A stretch of 64,000 nucleotides of DNA from Mycobacterium sp. Root135 (GCF_001426545.1 NZ_LMEZ01000006.1:416220-480219); one strand, 5' to 3'; counted from the stretch's first letter, positions 1 through 8,282 are shown. Program-made: numbers and translations. Notes: generated from the sequence alone by a model not told the origin.

Positions 1-1131
1 GACCTCGTGGATGAGGGTGCGCTGATCGGCCTGGACCTGCAGGTGCTGATGGTCGGACATGATGAATTGCAGGGCCAACATCTTCAGCACGGCGACCTCG
101 GCACGCACCAGTGCGGGCACCGCGAGCTCGGTGTCGAAGCGCACCAGCGGACCGGCGCCTGCCACGTCCCTGGTCGCCGTGATCGCCGCGTTGGCGAACC
201 GGCCGACCAGTTCACTGGTCAACCGCTTGAGTGCGACCGAGGCCGCGACGGATCCGTCGTACTTGCCGACCGCCGCCACCACGGGTATCTGCGACAGGCG
301 CTGCGCGGCAGCGAGCAGGTCGTCGGAGCGCACGGCGTCGAACGACTCGGCGCCGAGGCGGGCCAACGAGGTGGCCGCGTCGGTGTCGGCAAGCACTCGC
401 AGGTCGATGCGCCCGGAGATCACGCCGTCCTCGACGTCGTGCACCGAGTAGGCGACGTCGTCGGCCCAGTCCATCACCTGGGCTTCCAAGCACGGCCTGC
501 CCTCGGGCGCACCGTCGCGCAACCAGGCGGCCCAGTGGGCGTCGTCGTCGTAGAACCCGAACTTCTTGCGGTCACCGCGCGGCCACGGGTACTTCGTCAC
601 CGCGTCGAGCGACGCCCTGGTCAGGTTCAGTCCCACCGATCGTCCTTGGTCGTCAAGGACTTTGGGCTCCAACCTGGACAGGATGCGGAAGTTCTGCGCG
701 TTGCCCTCGAAGCCGCCGAAGGCCTTCGATATCTCGTTGAGCGCGCGTTCGCCGTTGTGCCCGTACGGCGGATGGCCGATGTCATGCGCCAGCCCCGCCA
801 GGTCGACCAGGTCGGGATCGCAGCCAAGGCCGACGGCCATCCCCCTGCCGATCTGCGCCACCTCGAGGGAATGCGTCAACCGCGTCCGCGGCGTGTCACC
901 CTCCCGCGGCCCGACGACCTGCGTCTTGTCAGCCAACCGCCGGAACGCCGCACTGTGCAGCACCCTGGCACGGTCCCGCGCGAAGTCGGTGCGGCGCTCG
1001 GTGTCGGTCCCCGCCAGGGCAGCACTCTTCGGCGCCTCGACCACCATCCGCTGTAGGTCGAAGTCCGAGTAACGATCCGCGGAACCGTTCTGATGTTGCG
1101 CCACCGACGCACAGTCTGCCAGGGCGGTCAC
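1..1131 (-). CDS. dgt: Deoxyguanosinetriphosphate triphosphohydrolase (partial, C-terminus outside window)
   Basis: Hydrolyses dNTPs (classically dGTP) to deoxynucleoside and tripolyphosphate in the cytoplasm. The visible frame carries the HD-superfamily signature: FARDRARVLHSAAFRRLADK near the N-terminus, then THSLEVAQIGR and the metal-binding GLAHDIGHPPYGHNGE, followed by the family motif CLEAQVMDWADDVAYSVHD. No stop is met before base 1, so roughly the last 50-60 residues are missing. I chose GTG at 1131 (VTALADCASV); family homology only begins near YSDFDLQRM, so a somewhat later start is possible. The gene is divergent from the TPM-domain gene, with 45 bases between starts. This matches the Rv2344c position in M. 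tuberculosis. Confidence 0.93.
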   Translation of the reverse strand, partial: MTALADCASVAQHQNGSADRYSDFDLQRMVVEAPKSAALAGTDTERRTDFARDRARVLHSAAFRRLADKTQVVGPREGDTPRTRLTHSLEVAQIGRGMAVGLGCDPDLVDLAGLAHDIGHPPYGHNGERALNEISKAFGGFEGNAQNFRILSRLEPKVLDDQGRSVGLNLTRASLDAVTKYPWPRGDRKKFGFYDDDAHWAAWLRDGAPEGRPCLEAQVMDWADDVAYSVHDVEDGVISGRIDLRVLADTDAATSLARLGAESFDAVRSDDLLAAAQRLSQIPVVAAVGKYDGSVAASVALKRLTSELVGRFANAAITATRDVAGAGPLVRFDTELAVPALVRAEVAVLKMLALQFIMSDHQHLQVQADQRTLIHEV

Positions 1132-1163
1132 GCGGTCTCGGGTGCCCGTCGGCCGTGGCGCAC

Positions 1164-1169
1164 TACATT
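1164..1169 (+). promoter_or_regulatory. -10 box TACATT for a leaderless transcript
   Basis: TACATT matches the mycobacterial TANNNT -10 element and is followed by exactly 7 bases and then ATG at 1177, with no Shine-Dalgarno sequence. This spacing is expected if transcription begins at the A of the ATG, so it fixes the start of the TPM-domain gene. Confidence 0.55.
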
Positions 1170-1176
1170 GGCGGTC

Positions 1177-3192
1177 ATGCGCAGGAATCCAAGGGCAGCC
1201 CGCCTTCTCAGCATGCTTCTCGCGGTGCTGACCGTTGGCGCACTGCTGACGCCCAACCTTCCGACGGCCAACGCCGCGCCGCCCCTTCGGCTGACCGACT
1301 ACGTCACCGACGACGCCGGGGTCTTGGACGCCGGCGCGTTGAGCGGTGTGAAGACCGCAGTCGACGACCTCTACACGGCCCGTCGCGTCCGACTGTGGGT
1401 CGTCTACGTCGACACCTTCTCCGGGCAGACCGGGGTGGCCTGGGCTCAACGGGCCATGCAGATCAACAACTTCCAGCCCGACCAGGACGCGATCTTCGCC
1501 GTCGCCACCCAGGACCGCGACTACGCACTGCTGGCGGGCACCGCCATCATGAGCAACGCCGATCAGGACAAGCTCCGGCGCAACGAGGTGGAACCGGCCT
1601 TGCGCCAAGGCGACTGGGCAGGCGCCGCGACCGTCGCCGCCACCGGGCTGAAGAACGACGGTTCGTCGACCGGGAGCGTGTCGTGGGTGGGCATTGCCAT
1701 CTTCCTCGTCGTCATCGCCCTGGCGGTGGTCGCGCTGCTGATGTGGCAGCGGGGCAGGCGACGCAAGCGCCGCGAGGCCGAGTTCGCCGCCGCCAAGCGG
1801 GTCGACCCGGCCGACCCGAACGCACTGTCGTCGCTGTCACTCGACGCGCTCGACGACCTGTCCAGGTCGATCGTCGTGGAGGTCGACAACGCGGTACGCA
1901 CCAGCGACAACGAATTGACCCTGGCGGTCGAGGAATTCGGCGAGCGGGACACCGCCCCGTTCACCAAGGCCGTCGAGGGCGCGAAAACGGCACTGACACA
2001 AGCGTTCAACGTCCGGCAGATTCTCGACGACACCATCCCCGAGACGCCGCAGCAGCGGCGCGATCTGCTCACGCGCGTCATCGTCGCGGCCGCGCGGGCC
2101 GACGACGAGCTCGAGGCGCAGCGCGAGGCCTTCGGAAAGCTGCGTGACCTGGTCATCAACGCACCCGACCGGCTCGACATCCTCACCCAGCAGATGGTCG
2201 ACCTGTCGGCGCGCATCGAACCCGCCGACCGGACCCTCGAGGTGCTGCACTCGCAGTTCTCCGAGACGGCGCTGGCGTCGATCGCCGACAACGTCGAGCA
2301 CGCCAAGCAGCGGCTGTCATTCGCCGATCAGAGCATCAGCCAGGCGCGGGCGCTGGTCGCCAAACCCGCGGGCAGCCAGGCCGGACTGGTCGACGCCATC
2401 CGGTCGGCGGAGTCCGCGCTTGGCCAGGCCCGCATGCTGCTCGACGCGGTCGACAGTGCGTCCACCGACATCAACAGGGCGGTGGCCGAAATGCCCGCGG
2501 CCATCGCCGACATCCAGAACGGCATCACCGCCGCGTCCGGTCACCTGGCCCGTGGCGGCGTTCCGCGTGCCGCCGAGTTGAGCACCGCCCGCGACGAGGC
2601 CGTCGCGGCGGTCGTCCACGCGCAGAACGCCGGCACCGCCGATCCGCTGGGCACCTTCACCCAGCTGACCAAGGCCGACGCCACCCTCGATCAGCTGCTC
2701 GCGGTGATCAGCGACGAGGTCGAGGCCGCGGCCCGGCTGAAGCGCGCATTAGACCAGGCGCTGTTCAGCGCACAGTCGCAGGTGCGTTCGGTGTCGGACT
2801 TCGTCGACACCCGCCGCGGCAGCGTCGGGCCAGAGGCCCGCACCCGGCTGGCGGAGGCAGTGCGGCAACTGCAGGCCGCCCAGTCGATCGGCGCGACCGA
2901 CCCGTCGCAGGCCATTAAGCACGCCAACGGCGCCGCGATGCTGGCGGTGCAAGCCCAGACGATGGCGAACGCCGACGTCAGCAACGCCCAGCGGCAGTAC
3001 ACCGGACGCCACGGCGGCGGATTCGGCCGCGGAGGCGGCAACACCGGCGCCATCCTCGGCGGCATCCTCATCGGCAACTTGTTGTCCGGCGCGCTGCGCG
3101 GCGGTATCGGAGGGGGCGGCGGCGGAGACTGGAGCCCAGGATCGTTCGGCGGGTCGGGCGGCGACTGGGGCGGTGGCGGCGGCCGGTTTTAA
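1177..3192 (+). CDS. Secreted/membrane TPM-domain protein with Gly-rich tail
   Basis: A 671-residue envelope protein of the TPM_phosphatase (YgcG-like) family and counterpart of Rv2345. Residues 1-33 are a signal peptide with basic start, hydrophobic core and a cleavage site near ANA. Residues about 40-155 form the TPM domain (DYVTDDAGVLD, LWVVYVDTFSGQ). Residues about 170-190 are a transmembrane helix followed by an RGRRRKRRE stop-transfer stretch. The next 400 residues are Ala/Glu/Gln-rich and probably coiled coil. The last 50 are extremely Gly-rich (GGGGDWSPGSFGG), typical of the family. The start is set by the leaderless -10 box rather than a longer upstream frame. The biochemical role in mycobacteria is not established; TPM proteins have been linked to phosphatase activity and photosystem repair in plants. 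Confidence 0.85.
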   Translation: MRRNPRAARLLSMLLAVLTVGALLTPNLPTANAAPPLRLTDYVTDDAGVLDAGALSGVKTAVDDLYTARRVRLWVVYVDTFSGQTGVAWAQRAMQINNFQPDQDAIFAVATQDRDYALLAGTAIMSNADQDKLRRNEVEPALRQGDWAGAATVAATGLKNDGSSTGSVSWVGIAIFLVVIALAVVALLMWQRGRRRKRREAEFAAAKRVDPADPNALSSLSLDALDDLSRSIVVEVDNAVRTSDNELTLAVEEFGERDTAPFTKAVEGAKTALTQAFNVRQILDDTIPETPQQRRDLLTRVIVAAARADDELEAQREAFGKLRDLVINAPDRLDILTQQMVDLSARIEPADRTLEVLHSQFSETALASIADNVEHAKQRLSFADQSISQARALVAKPAGSQAGLVDAIRSAESALGQARMLLDAVDSASTDINRAVAEMPAAIADIQNGITAASGHLARGGVPRAAELSTARDEAVAAVVHAQNAGTADPLGTFTQLTKADATLDQLLAVISDEVEAAARLKRALDQALFSAQSQVRSVSDFVDTRRGSVGPEARTRLAEAVRQLQAAQSIGATDPSQAIKHANGAAMLAVQAQTMANADVSNAQRQYTGRHGGGFGRGGGNTGAILGGILIGNLLSGALRGGIGGGGGGDWSPGSFGGSGGDWGGGGGRF

Positions 3193-3204
3193 TTTCCCCC
3201 CTTG

Positions 3205-3268
3205 GCGCGAGCGTGCGTGTCTGCGGGCGACACGCCGCCTTTCGATCGGACTTCGCGCACGCTCACGC
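3205..3268. repeat. Palindromic repeat, copy 1 (inverted relative to copy 2)
   Basis: Bases 3206-3237 are an exact 32-base reverse complement of 4269-4300. The unit is itself foldable: GCGCGAGCGTGCG at 3205-3217 pairs with 3256-3268 with one mismatch, and an inner CGTGTC/GACACG pair forms a second hairpin. The last arm overlaps the stop codon (TCA on plus, 3263-3265) of the AbiEi/DUF559 gene. Such a unit could act as a bidirectional terminator for the TPM gene and the minus-strand gene, or as the end of a small mobile cassette. Confidence 0.8.
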
Positions 3269-4150
3269 GGCCCACGCGCGCTCGCGCTCGGTCTTGATCT
3301 GCCGCACCGTGTCGTAGGGCCGCCGCCGCACGTCGTCGGACACGATCGACATCACGTGCCAGTCGAGTTCGCGCAGGGCTGCGCGCTTCTGCCTGTCACG
3401 GCGAAAGCTCTCCGGGTCGCTGTGCCAATCGAACCCGTCGTACTCGACGGCCAATTTCACACTCGGCCAAGCAAAGTCGAGCCGCCACAACCGACCGCTC
3501 CGGTCGACGAGTTCGTACTGCAGTTCCGGTTTCGGAAGGCCGCCGTCGACCATCATCAACCTGGCCTCGCTCTCCATCGGTGACTCCGCCGCCGGGTCTG
3601 CCAGCGGAACGAGGTCGCGGACGTTCACGATCCCCCGTCGTCCGGCCTGTTTCATCACGGCGCGAACCAGGTCGCGTCGACCGCACGTTCCGCTGCGCAG
3701 CGCCGCGTCCAGGGTGGCCAAGGCGCGGGGACGACGTAGTCCGCGAGCCACCTCGACTGCGGTCCATCCAGGCTCCGTCACCGGCCTGCCCTCGACCTCG
3801 CTCAGCGGCGCTCCGTCGCGTCGGTGCACCACCAGACCGTCGGAGTTGCGCAGCTGATGCCCAAGTGGATTCAGCACGTGAAGGTCGTCGACGCCCTCGG
3901 TGTCGAAGCCAAAGGCGGCCGCCGCACTGGAGAGACAGAGAGCGACGGGCTCGCCCGCCCGAAGGTCCAGACCGCGCAGTCGGACGTGGGTATCGGGTTC
4001 CACGCGGCTGTAGACCCCCGGCCACACCTTGACCAGATCACCCCGCTGGATGCGGGTGTCGAGTTGGCTGCGACTCAATACGGTCAGCAGCTGACCCGTC
4101 GTCGCAACGCCTGCTTGCCCGTTGAAGAGATCGGCGAGATCGTTTGGCAC
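3263..4150 (-). CDS. AbiEi-like N-terminal domain / DUF559 (Vsr-like) protein
   Basis: A 295-residue protein. Residues 1-50 look like the winged-helix domain of type IV AbiEi antitoxins (GVATTGQLLT, GDLVKVWPGVYSR). The C-terminal third is a DUF559 domain related to Vsr/PD-(D/E)XK nucleases: E195 in SEAR, D225 in LDFAWP, E236 and D238 in VEYDG, and the family stretch FRRDRQKRAALRELDWHV. No AbiEii toxin gene is adjacent, so it stands alone, as these genes usually do in mycobacteria. It starts with GTG at 4150. The gene is closely framed by two inverted palindromic repeats and is absent from the remembered M. tuberculosis order here, which suggests insertion. Nuclease activity is inference only. 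Confidence 0.75.
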   Translation of the reverse strand: MPNDLADLFNGQAGVATTGQLLTVLSRSQLDTRIQRGDLVKVWPGVYSRVEPDTHVRLRGLDLRAGEPVALCLSSAAAAFGFDTEGVDDLHVLNPLGHQLRNSDGLVVHRRDGAPLSEVEGRPVTEPGWTAVEVARGLRRPRALATLDAALRSGTCGRRDLVRAVMKQAGRRGIVNVRDLVPLADPAAESPMESEARLMMVDGGLPKPELQYELVDRSGRLWRLDFAWPSVKLAVEYDGFDWHSDPESFRRDRQKRAALRELDWHVMSIVSDDVRRRPYDTVRQIKTERERAWAA

Positions 4151-4237
4151 GCAGCCGATCGTCGGTCAGCTGGCGACCGACGACCAGAGCCGCCGCGACA
4201 TTTGGGGATGAACCGTCGTCTGTGGATAGTCCGCTCG

Positions 4238-4301
4238 GCGCGAGCGTGCGCAACCTTCGACATTGCAACGGCGTGTCGCCCGCAGACACGCACGCTCGCG
4301 G
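4238..4301. repeat. Palindromic repeat, copy 2 (inverted relative to copy 1)
   Basis: Bases 4269-4300 are the exact reverse complement of 3206-3237. The inner arm GCGCGAGCGTGCG near 4238-4250 pairs with the outer arm ending near 4301, as in copy 1. It lies about 90 bases upstream of the AbiEi/DUF559 start and 16 bases after the glyS stop, so it may also terminate glyS transcription. Confidence 0.8.
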
Positions 4302-4316
4302 GAAAAGAAAAGAGAG

Positions 4317-5702
4317 CTAGCAGCCCTTGAGGCGCACGGCGAGGTAGTCCGAGACCGCGTCGATCGACACGCGCTCCTGGGTCATCGCGTCGCGCTCGCG
4401 GATGGTCACGGCGTGGTCCTCGAGGGAGTCGAAGTCCAGCGTCACGCAGAACGGCGTACCGATCTCGTCCTGGCGTCGGTACCGGCGACCGATCGCGCCA
4501 GCGTCGTCGAACTCGATGTTCCACGACTTGCGGAGCTCGGCGGCGAGATCCTTTGCCTTGGGCGACAGGTCGGAGTTTCGCGACAGCGGCAGCACGGCGG
4601 CCTTGACCGGCGCGAGCCTCGGGTCGAGCTTCAACACCGTGCGTTTGTCGATGCCACCCTTGGCGTTTGGCGCCTCGTCTTCGTGGTACGCGTCGATCAG
4701 GAACGCCATCAACGACCGCGTCAGTCCGGCGGCCGGCTCGATGACGTACGGCGTGTAGCGAGCCTCGGTGGTCTGGTCGTAGAACGACAGGTCGGTGCCG
4801 GAAGCCTTTGAGTGGTTGGACAAGTCGTGGTCGGTGCGGTTGGCGACGCCCTCGAGCTCACCCCACGGGTTGCCTTGGAAGCCGAACTTGTACTCGATGT
4901 CGACGGTGCGATCCGAGTAGTGCGCGAGCTTCTCCTTCGGCGTTTCGTAGAGCCGCAGGTTGTCCGGGTCGATGCCGAGGTCGACGTACCACTGCAGCCG
5001 CGCGTCGATCCAATACTGGTGCCACTCAGGGGCAGTCGAGGGTTCGACGAAGAACTCCATCTCCATCTGCTCGAACTCGCGGGTGCGGAAGATGAAGTTG
5101 CCGGGGGTGATCTCGTTGCGGAAGCTCTTGCCGATCTGGCCGATGCCGAAGGGCGGCTTGCGTCGCGACGTCGTCACCACGTTGGCGAAGTTGACGAAGA
5201 TGCCCTGGGCCGTCTCGGGGCGCAGGTAGTGAATACCGTCTTCGCTCTCGATCGGTCCGAGGTAGGTCTTCAGCATCATGTTGAAGTCGCGGGGCTCGGT
5301 CCACTGGCCCTTGGTGCCACAGTCCGGGCACACGATCTCGGCCATCGGCGCGGCATCCGGGTCGTCGAGACCCTTCTTCTGCGCGTACGCCTCCTGCAGG
5401 TGATCCTGCCGGTGCCGCTTGTGACAGTTCAGGCATTCGATCAGCGGGTCGTTGAACGTCGCGACGTGGCCGGAGGCCACCCATACGTCACGCGGAAGGA
5501 TGATCGAGCTGTCGAGCCCGACGACGTCCTCACGACTGGTGACGACCGACCGCCACCACTGCCGCTTGATGTTGTCCTTGAGCTCGACGCCCAGCGGGCC
5601 GTAGTCCCACGCCGACTTGGTGCCGCCGTAGATCTCGCCCGCTTGGTAGACGAGTCCACGGCGCTTCGCGAGATTGGCAACGGTGTCGATGATGGAGGCC
5701 AC
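4317..5702 (-). CDS. glyS: Glycyl-tRNA synthetase (alpha2 type)
   Basis: Charges tRNA-Gly with glycine in the cytoplasm; a class II synthetase of 461 residues, the usual size for the eukaryote/actinobacterial homodimeric form. Visible signatures are GGTKSAWDYGPLGVELK at the N-terminus, SSIILPRDVWVASGH, the motif 2 region FRNEITPGNFIFRTREFEQM, and the C-terminal anticodon-binding domain (RRYRRQDEIGTPFCVT). I chose GTG at 5702 (VASIIDTVANLAKRRG), which aligns with the remembered M. tuberculosis N-terminus; the reading frame extends 18 codons further upstream without homology. It is divergent from smtB. Confidence 0.95.
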   Translation of the reverse strand: MASIIDTVANLAKRRGLVYQAGEIYGGTKSAWDYGPLGVELKDNIKRQWWRSVVTSREDVVGLDSSIILPRDVWVASGHVATFNDPLIECLNCHKRHRQDHLQEAYAQKKGLDDPDAAPMAEIVCPDCGTKGQWTEPRDFNMMLKTYLGPIESEDGIHYLRPETAQGIFVNFANVVTTSRRKPPFGIGQIGKSFRNEITPGNFIFRTREFEQMEMEFFVEPSTAPEWHQYWIDARLQWYVDLGIDPDNLRLYETPKEKLAHYSDRTVDIEYKFGFQGNPWGELEGVANRTDHDLSNHSKASGTDLSFYDQTTEARYTPYVIEPAAGLTRSLMAFLIDAYHEDEAPNAKGGIDKRTVLKLDPRLAPVKAAVLPLSRNSDLSPKAKDLAAELRKSWNIEFDDAGAIGRRYRRQDEIGTPFCVTLDFDSLEDHAVTIRERDAMTQERVSIDAVSDYLAVRLKGC

Positions 5703-5735
5703 GGGTGAACAGCGTAGCGGGCCACGAAGGGTCGA

Positions 5736-5763
5736 TTGACATGCGCGTCGACGCATGTATTCT
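5736..5763 (+). promoter_or_regulatory. smtB-zur promoter with embedded SmtB-type operator
   Basis: TTGACA (5736-5741) and TATTCT (5758-5763) are spaced by 16 bases. The inverted repeat ACATGCG-N6-CGCATGT (5739-5758) fills the spacer and touches both boxes, so a bound dimer would block RNA polymerase. ATG of smtB at 5772 lies 8 bases after the -10 box, consistent with a leaderless transcript. The palindrome is the likely zinc-released operator of SmtB; this is inference from position and symmetry. Confidence 0.7.
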
Positions 5764-5771
5764 GGGCCGTA

Positions 5772-6212
5772 ATGAAAACGGTTTCCAAATCCACCGTGCC
5801 GACCCCGGCCGACTCGGCATTGGGCGACGGCGCACTGTCAGACGGGGAGCACGCCGATCACGTGCACGGCGCCGCCCCCGCCCACGACGTGCCGCCACGA
5901 CCGGTCCTCGACCACGCCGGCGACCTGCTGCGGGCGCTCGCCGCACCGGTCCGCATCGCGATCGTGCTGCAGCTGCGGGAATCCTCCAGGTGCGTCCACG
6001 AGCTGGTCGACGTGCTCGCCGTGGCTCAGCCCCTGGTCAGCCAACACCTACGCATCCTGAAGTCCGCAGGCGTCGTCGCCGGGGAGCGCAGCGGCCGCGA
6101 GGTGCGGTACCGCCTGGTCGACCATCACCTCAGCGACATCGTGCTGGCCGCGGTCGCCCACGCTGGCGAGTATTCACACGAACACGAAGGAGGCGCGCCC
6201 CATGAGCGGTAG
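5772..6212 (+). CDS. smtB: SmtB/ArsR-family zinc-responsive repressor
   Basis: A 146-residue winged-helix repressor that releases DNA when zinc binds, counterpart of Rv2358. The HTH is LVDVLAVAQPLVSQHLRILK (residues 79-98) and the beta-wing is SGREVRYRLVD. The alpha-5 metal site is intact: D117 and H119, then H130 and E133, with the same spacing as cyanobacterial SmtB. A His/Asp-rich N-terminal tail (EHADHVHG, HDVPP) may be an extra metal-binding region. ATG at 5772 is preferred over the longer frame because it follows the -10 box directly. It overlaps zur by 11 bases, so the two regulators are co-expressed and respond to zinc in opposite directions. Confidence 0.92.
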   Translation: MKTVSKSTVPTPADSALGDGALSDGEHADHVHGAAPAHDVPPRPVLDHAGDLLRALAAPVRIAIVLQLRESSRCVHELVDVLAVAQPLVSQHLRILKSAGVVAGERSGREVRYRLVDHHLSDIVLAAVAHAGEYSHEHEGGAPHER

Positions 6213-6606
6213 TACTGCCGTCCGCTCCACACGTCAGCGAGCCGCCATCTCGGCGCTGCTGGACAACGTGGAGGAATTCCGGTCAGCCCAGGAGTTGCAC
6301 GACGAACTGCGTCGCCGCGGCGAGGGCATCGGCCTGACCACCGTCTACCGCACGCTGCAGTCGATGGCAGCCGCCGGACTGCTCGACACGTTGCGCACCG
6401 ATTCGGGTGAATCGGTCTACCGCCAATGCTCGGACCACCATCACCACCACCTGGTGTGCCGAACGTGCGGCACGACGGTCGAGGTGGAGGGCGCCGCCGC
6501 GGAGTCGTGGGCGACCGAAGTTGCTGCGCTGCACGGTTTTTCCGATGTCAGCCACACCATCGAGATCTTCGGGGTGTGTGCGGACTGCGCCTCGACCGTC
6601 AGCTGA
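6202..6606 (+). CDS. zur: Zinc uptake regulator Zur (FurB)
   Basis: A 134-residue Fur-family repressor that shuts off zinc uptake genes when zinc-loaded, counterpart of Rv2359. The DNA-binding helix is in GLTTVYRTLQSMAAAGLLD. The structural zinc site is C86-x2-C89 with C126-x2-C129, and a run of histidines (H79-H83) provides regulatory-site ligands. It is translated from within the 3' end of smtB. Its 3' end overlaps the convergent Nudix gene by 8 bases, leaving no room for a classical terminator. Confidence 0.93.
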   Translation: MSGSTAVRSTRQRAAISALLDNVEEFRSAQELHDELRRRGEGIGLTTVYRTLQSMAAAGLLDTLRTDSGESVYRQCSDHHHHHLVCRTCGTTVEVEGAAAESWATEVAALHGFSDVSHTIEIFGVCADCASTVS

Positions 6607-7000
6607 CGCCGTCGCGCGCCAGCGCCAAGACCGTTTGCATAGTCAGCGGAGCCAGCTCGACGTCGTCCGCCGAATGCGGGTCGACCCACATGACTTCCTC
6701 GATCTCCGCGGCCGCCTTCGGCACACCGTCGAGACTGACCAGGAACAGATCCGCGTCGACGACGTAGCCCGGCTCGTTGGCCGCCGCCGCGGTGAACCGA
6801 CCGAGCATGCGCGCCGAGGATTCGTCGACGCCGGTGCCCAGTTCCTCGCGGACCTCGCGGACGAGCGCTTCAAGGGGCTCTTCGCCCGGCTCGATCTTGC
6901 CGCCCGGCTGCATGAACGCCGACGTGCCCCGTTTGCGGACGACCAGCACGTGGTTGCGTTCGTCGAGGACCACGGCCGCGACGATGCGAATGACACTCAC
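6599..7000 (-). CDS. Nudix hydrolase (MutT-like)
   Basis: A 133-residue pyrophosphohydrolase of the Nudix superfamily. The Nudix box is visible at GGKIEPGEEPLEAL followed by REVREELG, with its glycine and catalytic glutamates intact. The fold begins VIRIVAAVVLDERNHVLVVRK. Substrate is not predictable from sequence; nucleotide sanitation is the default guess. GTG at 7000 overlaps the stop of the upstream gene by 4 bases (GTGA), which argues for translational coupling and against a long fused reading frame that continues upstream without homology. Confidence 0.88.
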   Translation of the reverse strand: MSVIRIVAAVVLDERNHVLVVRKRGTSAFMQPGGKIEPGEEPLEALVREVREELGTGVDESSARMLGRFTAAAANEPGYVVDADLFLVSLDGVPKAAAEIEEVMWVDPHSADDVELAPLTMQTVLALARDGVS

Positions 7001-7392
7001 TGGGTCAGGACGCGCCGGACCTCGGCGCCGGTGGTGAGCACCAACAGGATCAACGTACGCAACGCCTCTTCCGACAGGCCCGCGGCGGGAAAGTTGTAGC
7101 GCAGCATCACGTCTGCGACCTTGTCGTCGGCGAGCTTTTCGACCAGCGTCACCGTCCCGAGCATCACGATGCCGGCCTGCTCGGCCACCCGGTCGCGAAT
7201 CTCGTTGGACAGCGGCAGATCCCACGCCAACGGCTGGGTGAGCGACACCATCTCCAGGCCGTCGGCGATCACCACCACCCGTAGCGACGCGACCAGACCG
7301 TCCACCGTGACGGTGAGGGCGCCGTCGGACTCCTCGACGAGCGTCGTCACCTCCCCCAGCGCTGAGGTCAACCGTTCCAGCAGACTCGTCAT
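6997..7392 (-). CDS. Conserved mycobacterial protein of unknown function (Rv2360c-like)
   Basis: A 131-residue protein in the position of Rv2360c. It starts at ATG 7392, overlapping the uppS stop by 4 bases (ATGA). It has no signal peptide. A leucine-rich alpha/beta pattern is visible (LLERLTSALGEVTTLVEES, ADGLEMVSLTQPLAWDLPL), ending in a hydrophobic helix LRTLILLVLTTGAEV. The pattern vaguely recalls YbjN or secretion-chaperone folds, but I would not assign that. It is translationally coupled between uppS and the Nudix gene. Confidence 0.75.
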   Translation of the reverse strand: MTSLLERLTSALGEVTTLVEESDGALTVTVDGLVASLRVVVIADGLEMVSLTQPLAWDLPLSNEIRDRVAEQAGIVMLGTVTLVEKLADDKVADVMLRYNFPAAGLSEEALRTLILLVLTTGAEVRRVLTQ

Positions 7393-8282
7393 TCGGTTCT
7401 GCCGAACCTTCTGTTGCGGTTGACGTACTCCATGCACGCCTCCCACAGGTCACGCCGGTCGTAGTCGGGCCACAGCTTCTCCTGGAAGACGAACTCGGCG
7501 TAGGCAGCCTGCCACAGCAGGAAGTTGCTCGCCCGTTGTTCACCCGACGTGCGGATGAACAGGTCGACGTCCGGAATGTCGTCGCGGTGAAGGTGTTTGG
7601 CGAACGCGGCCTCGTTGATCCTGCTGGGCTTGACCTTGCCGTCGACCGCCAGCTGCGCCAATTCCTGTGCCGCTTCGATGATCTCGGTCCGACCGCCATA
7701 GTTGACGCAGTAGTTGATGGTGATGACGTCGTTGCCGACGGTCATCTGCTCGGCGATGTCGAACTCCTTGATGACGCTGCTCCACATGCGCGGCCGCGAC
7801 CCGACCCACCGCATCCGCACGCCCATCGCGTTGAGGTTTTCGCGACGGCGACGCACCACCTCACGGTTGAAGCCCATCAGGAATCGCACCTCTTCGGTGC
7901 TCCGCTTCCAGTTCTCCGTGGAGAAGGCGTACACGGTGAGGTGCTTGACGCCGATCTCGATCGCGCCGCAGGTGATGTCGATCAGCACCGCTTCGCCCAT
8001 CTTGTGGCCTTCGGTGCGTCCGAGCCCTCGCTGGGTGGCCCAGCGGCCGTTGCCGTCCATCACCACTGCGACGTGGTTGGGCACCTGGCCCGCCGGGATC
8101 AGCGGGGCCGATTCCTTGGACGTGTGTTGCGGCGGTCGAGAGAACTTGCCGTTGGTTTCCGGCGGTAGCTCCGGAAACACCACCGGCCACGAGGACTTGT
8201 CCGGGAACGTCGGATAGTCGTCAGGCGCCGGAGGCAACTGCGGGTAAGTCTCCTTCTTGCCCCTGCCCCTTGTCGTAGCCAT
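7389..8282 (-). CDS. uppS: Decaprenyl diphosphate synthase (cis-prenyltransferase)
   Basis: A 297-residue cis-prenyltransferase making the C50 decaprenyl carrier for peptidoglycan, arabinogalactan and lipoarabinomannan precursors; counterpart of Rv2361c. The catalytic signature is HVAVVMDGNGRWA with the key Asp. Further family motifs are YAFSTENWKRS, NYCVNYGGRTEI and DVDLFIRTSGEQR. The N-terminal extension TYPQLPPAPDDYPTFPD is characteristic of the mycobacterial enzyme. ATG at 8282 gives a length one residue from the M. tuberculosis protein. Its 5' end overlaps the 3' end of recO by 62 bases. Confidence 0.95.
   Translation of the reverse strand: MATTRGRGKKETYPQLPPAPDDYPTFPDKSSWPVVFPELPPETNGKFSRPPQHTSKESAPLIPAGQVPNHVAVVMDGNGRWATQRGLGRTEGHKMGEAVLIDITCGAIEIGVKHLTVYAFSTENWKRSTEEVRFLMGFNREVVRRRRENLNAMGVRMRWVGSRPRMWSSVIKEFDIAEQMTVGNDVITINYCVNYGGRTEIIEAAQELAQLAVDGKVKPSRINEAAFAKHLHRDDIPDVDLFIRTSGEQRASNFLLWQAAYAEFVFQEKLWPDYDRRDLWEACMEYVNRNRRFGRTE

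Noticed and set aside
4220..4230. DnaA-box-like sequence (reverse of CTATCCACA)
   Set aside because: A single near-match with no cluster of boxes, no AT-rich unwinding region and no dnaA/dnaN neighbours, so not an origin.
7001..7699. Apparent N-terminal extension of the Nudix protein
   Set aside because: It runs out of frame through the Rv2360c-like gene and uppS; the Nudix fold begins at GTG 7000.
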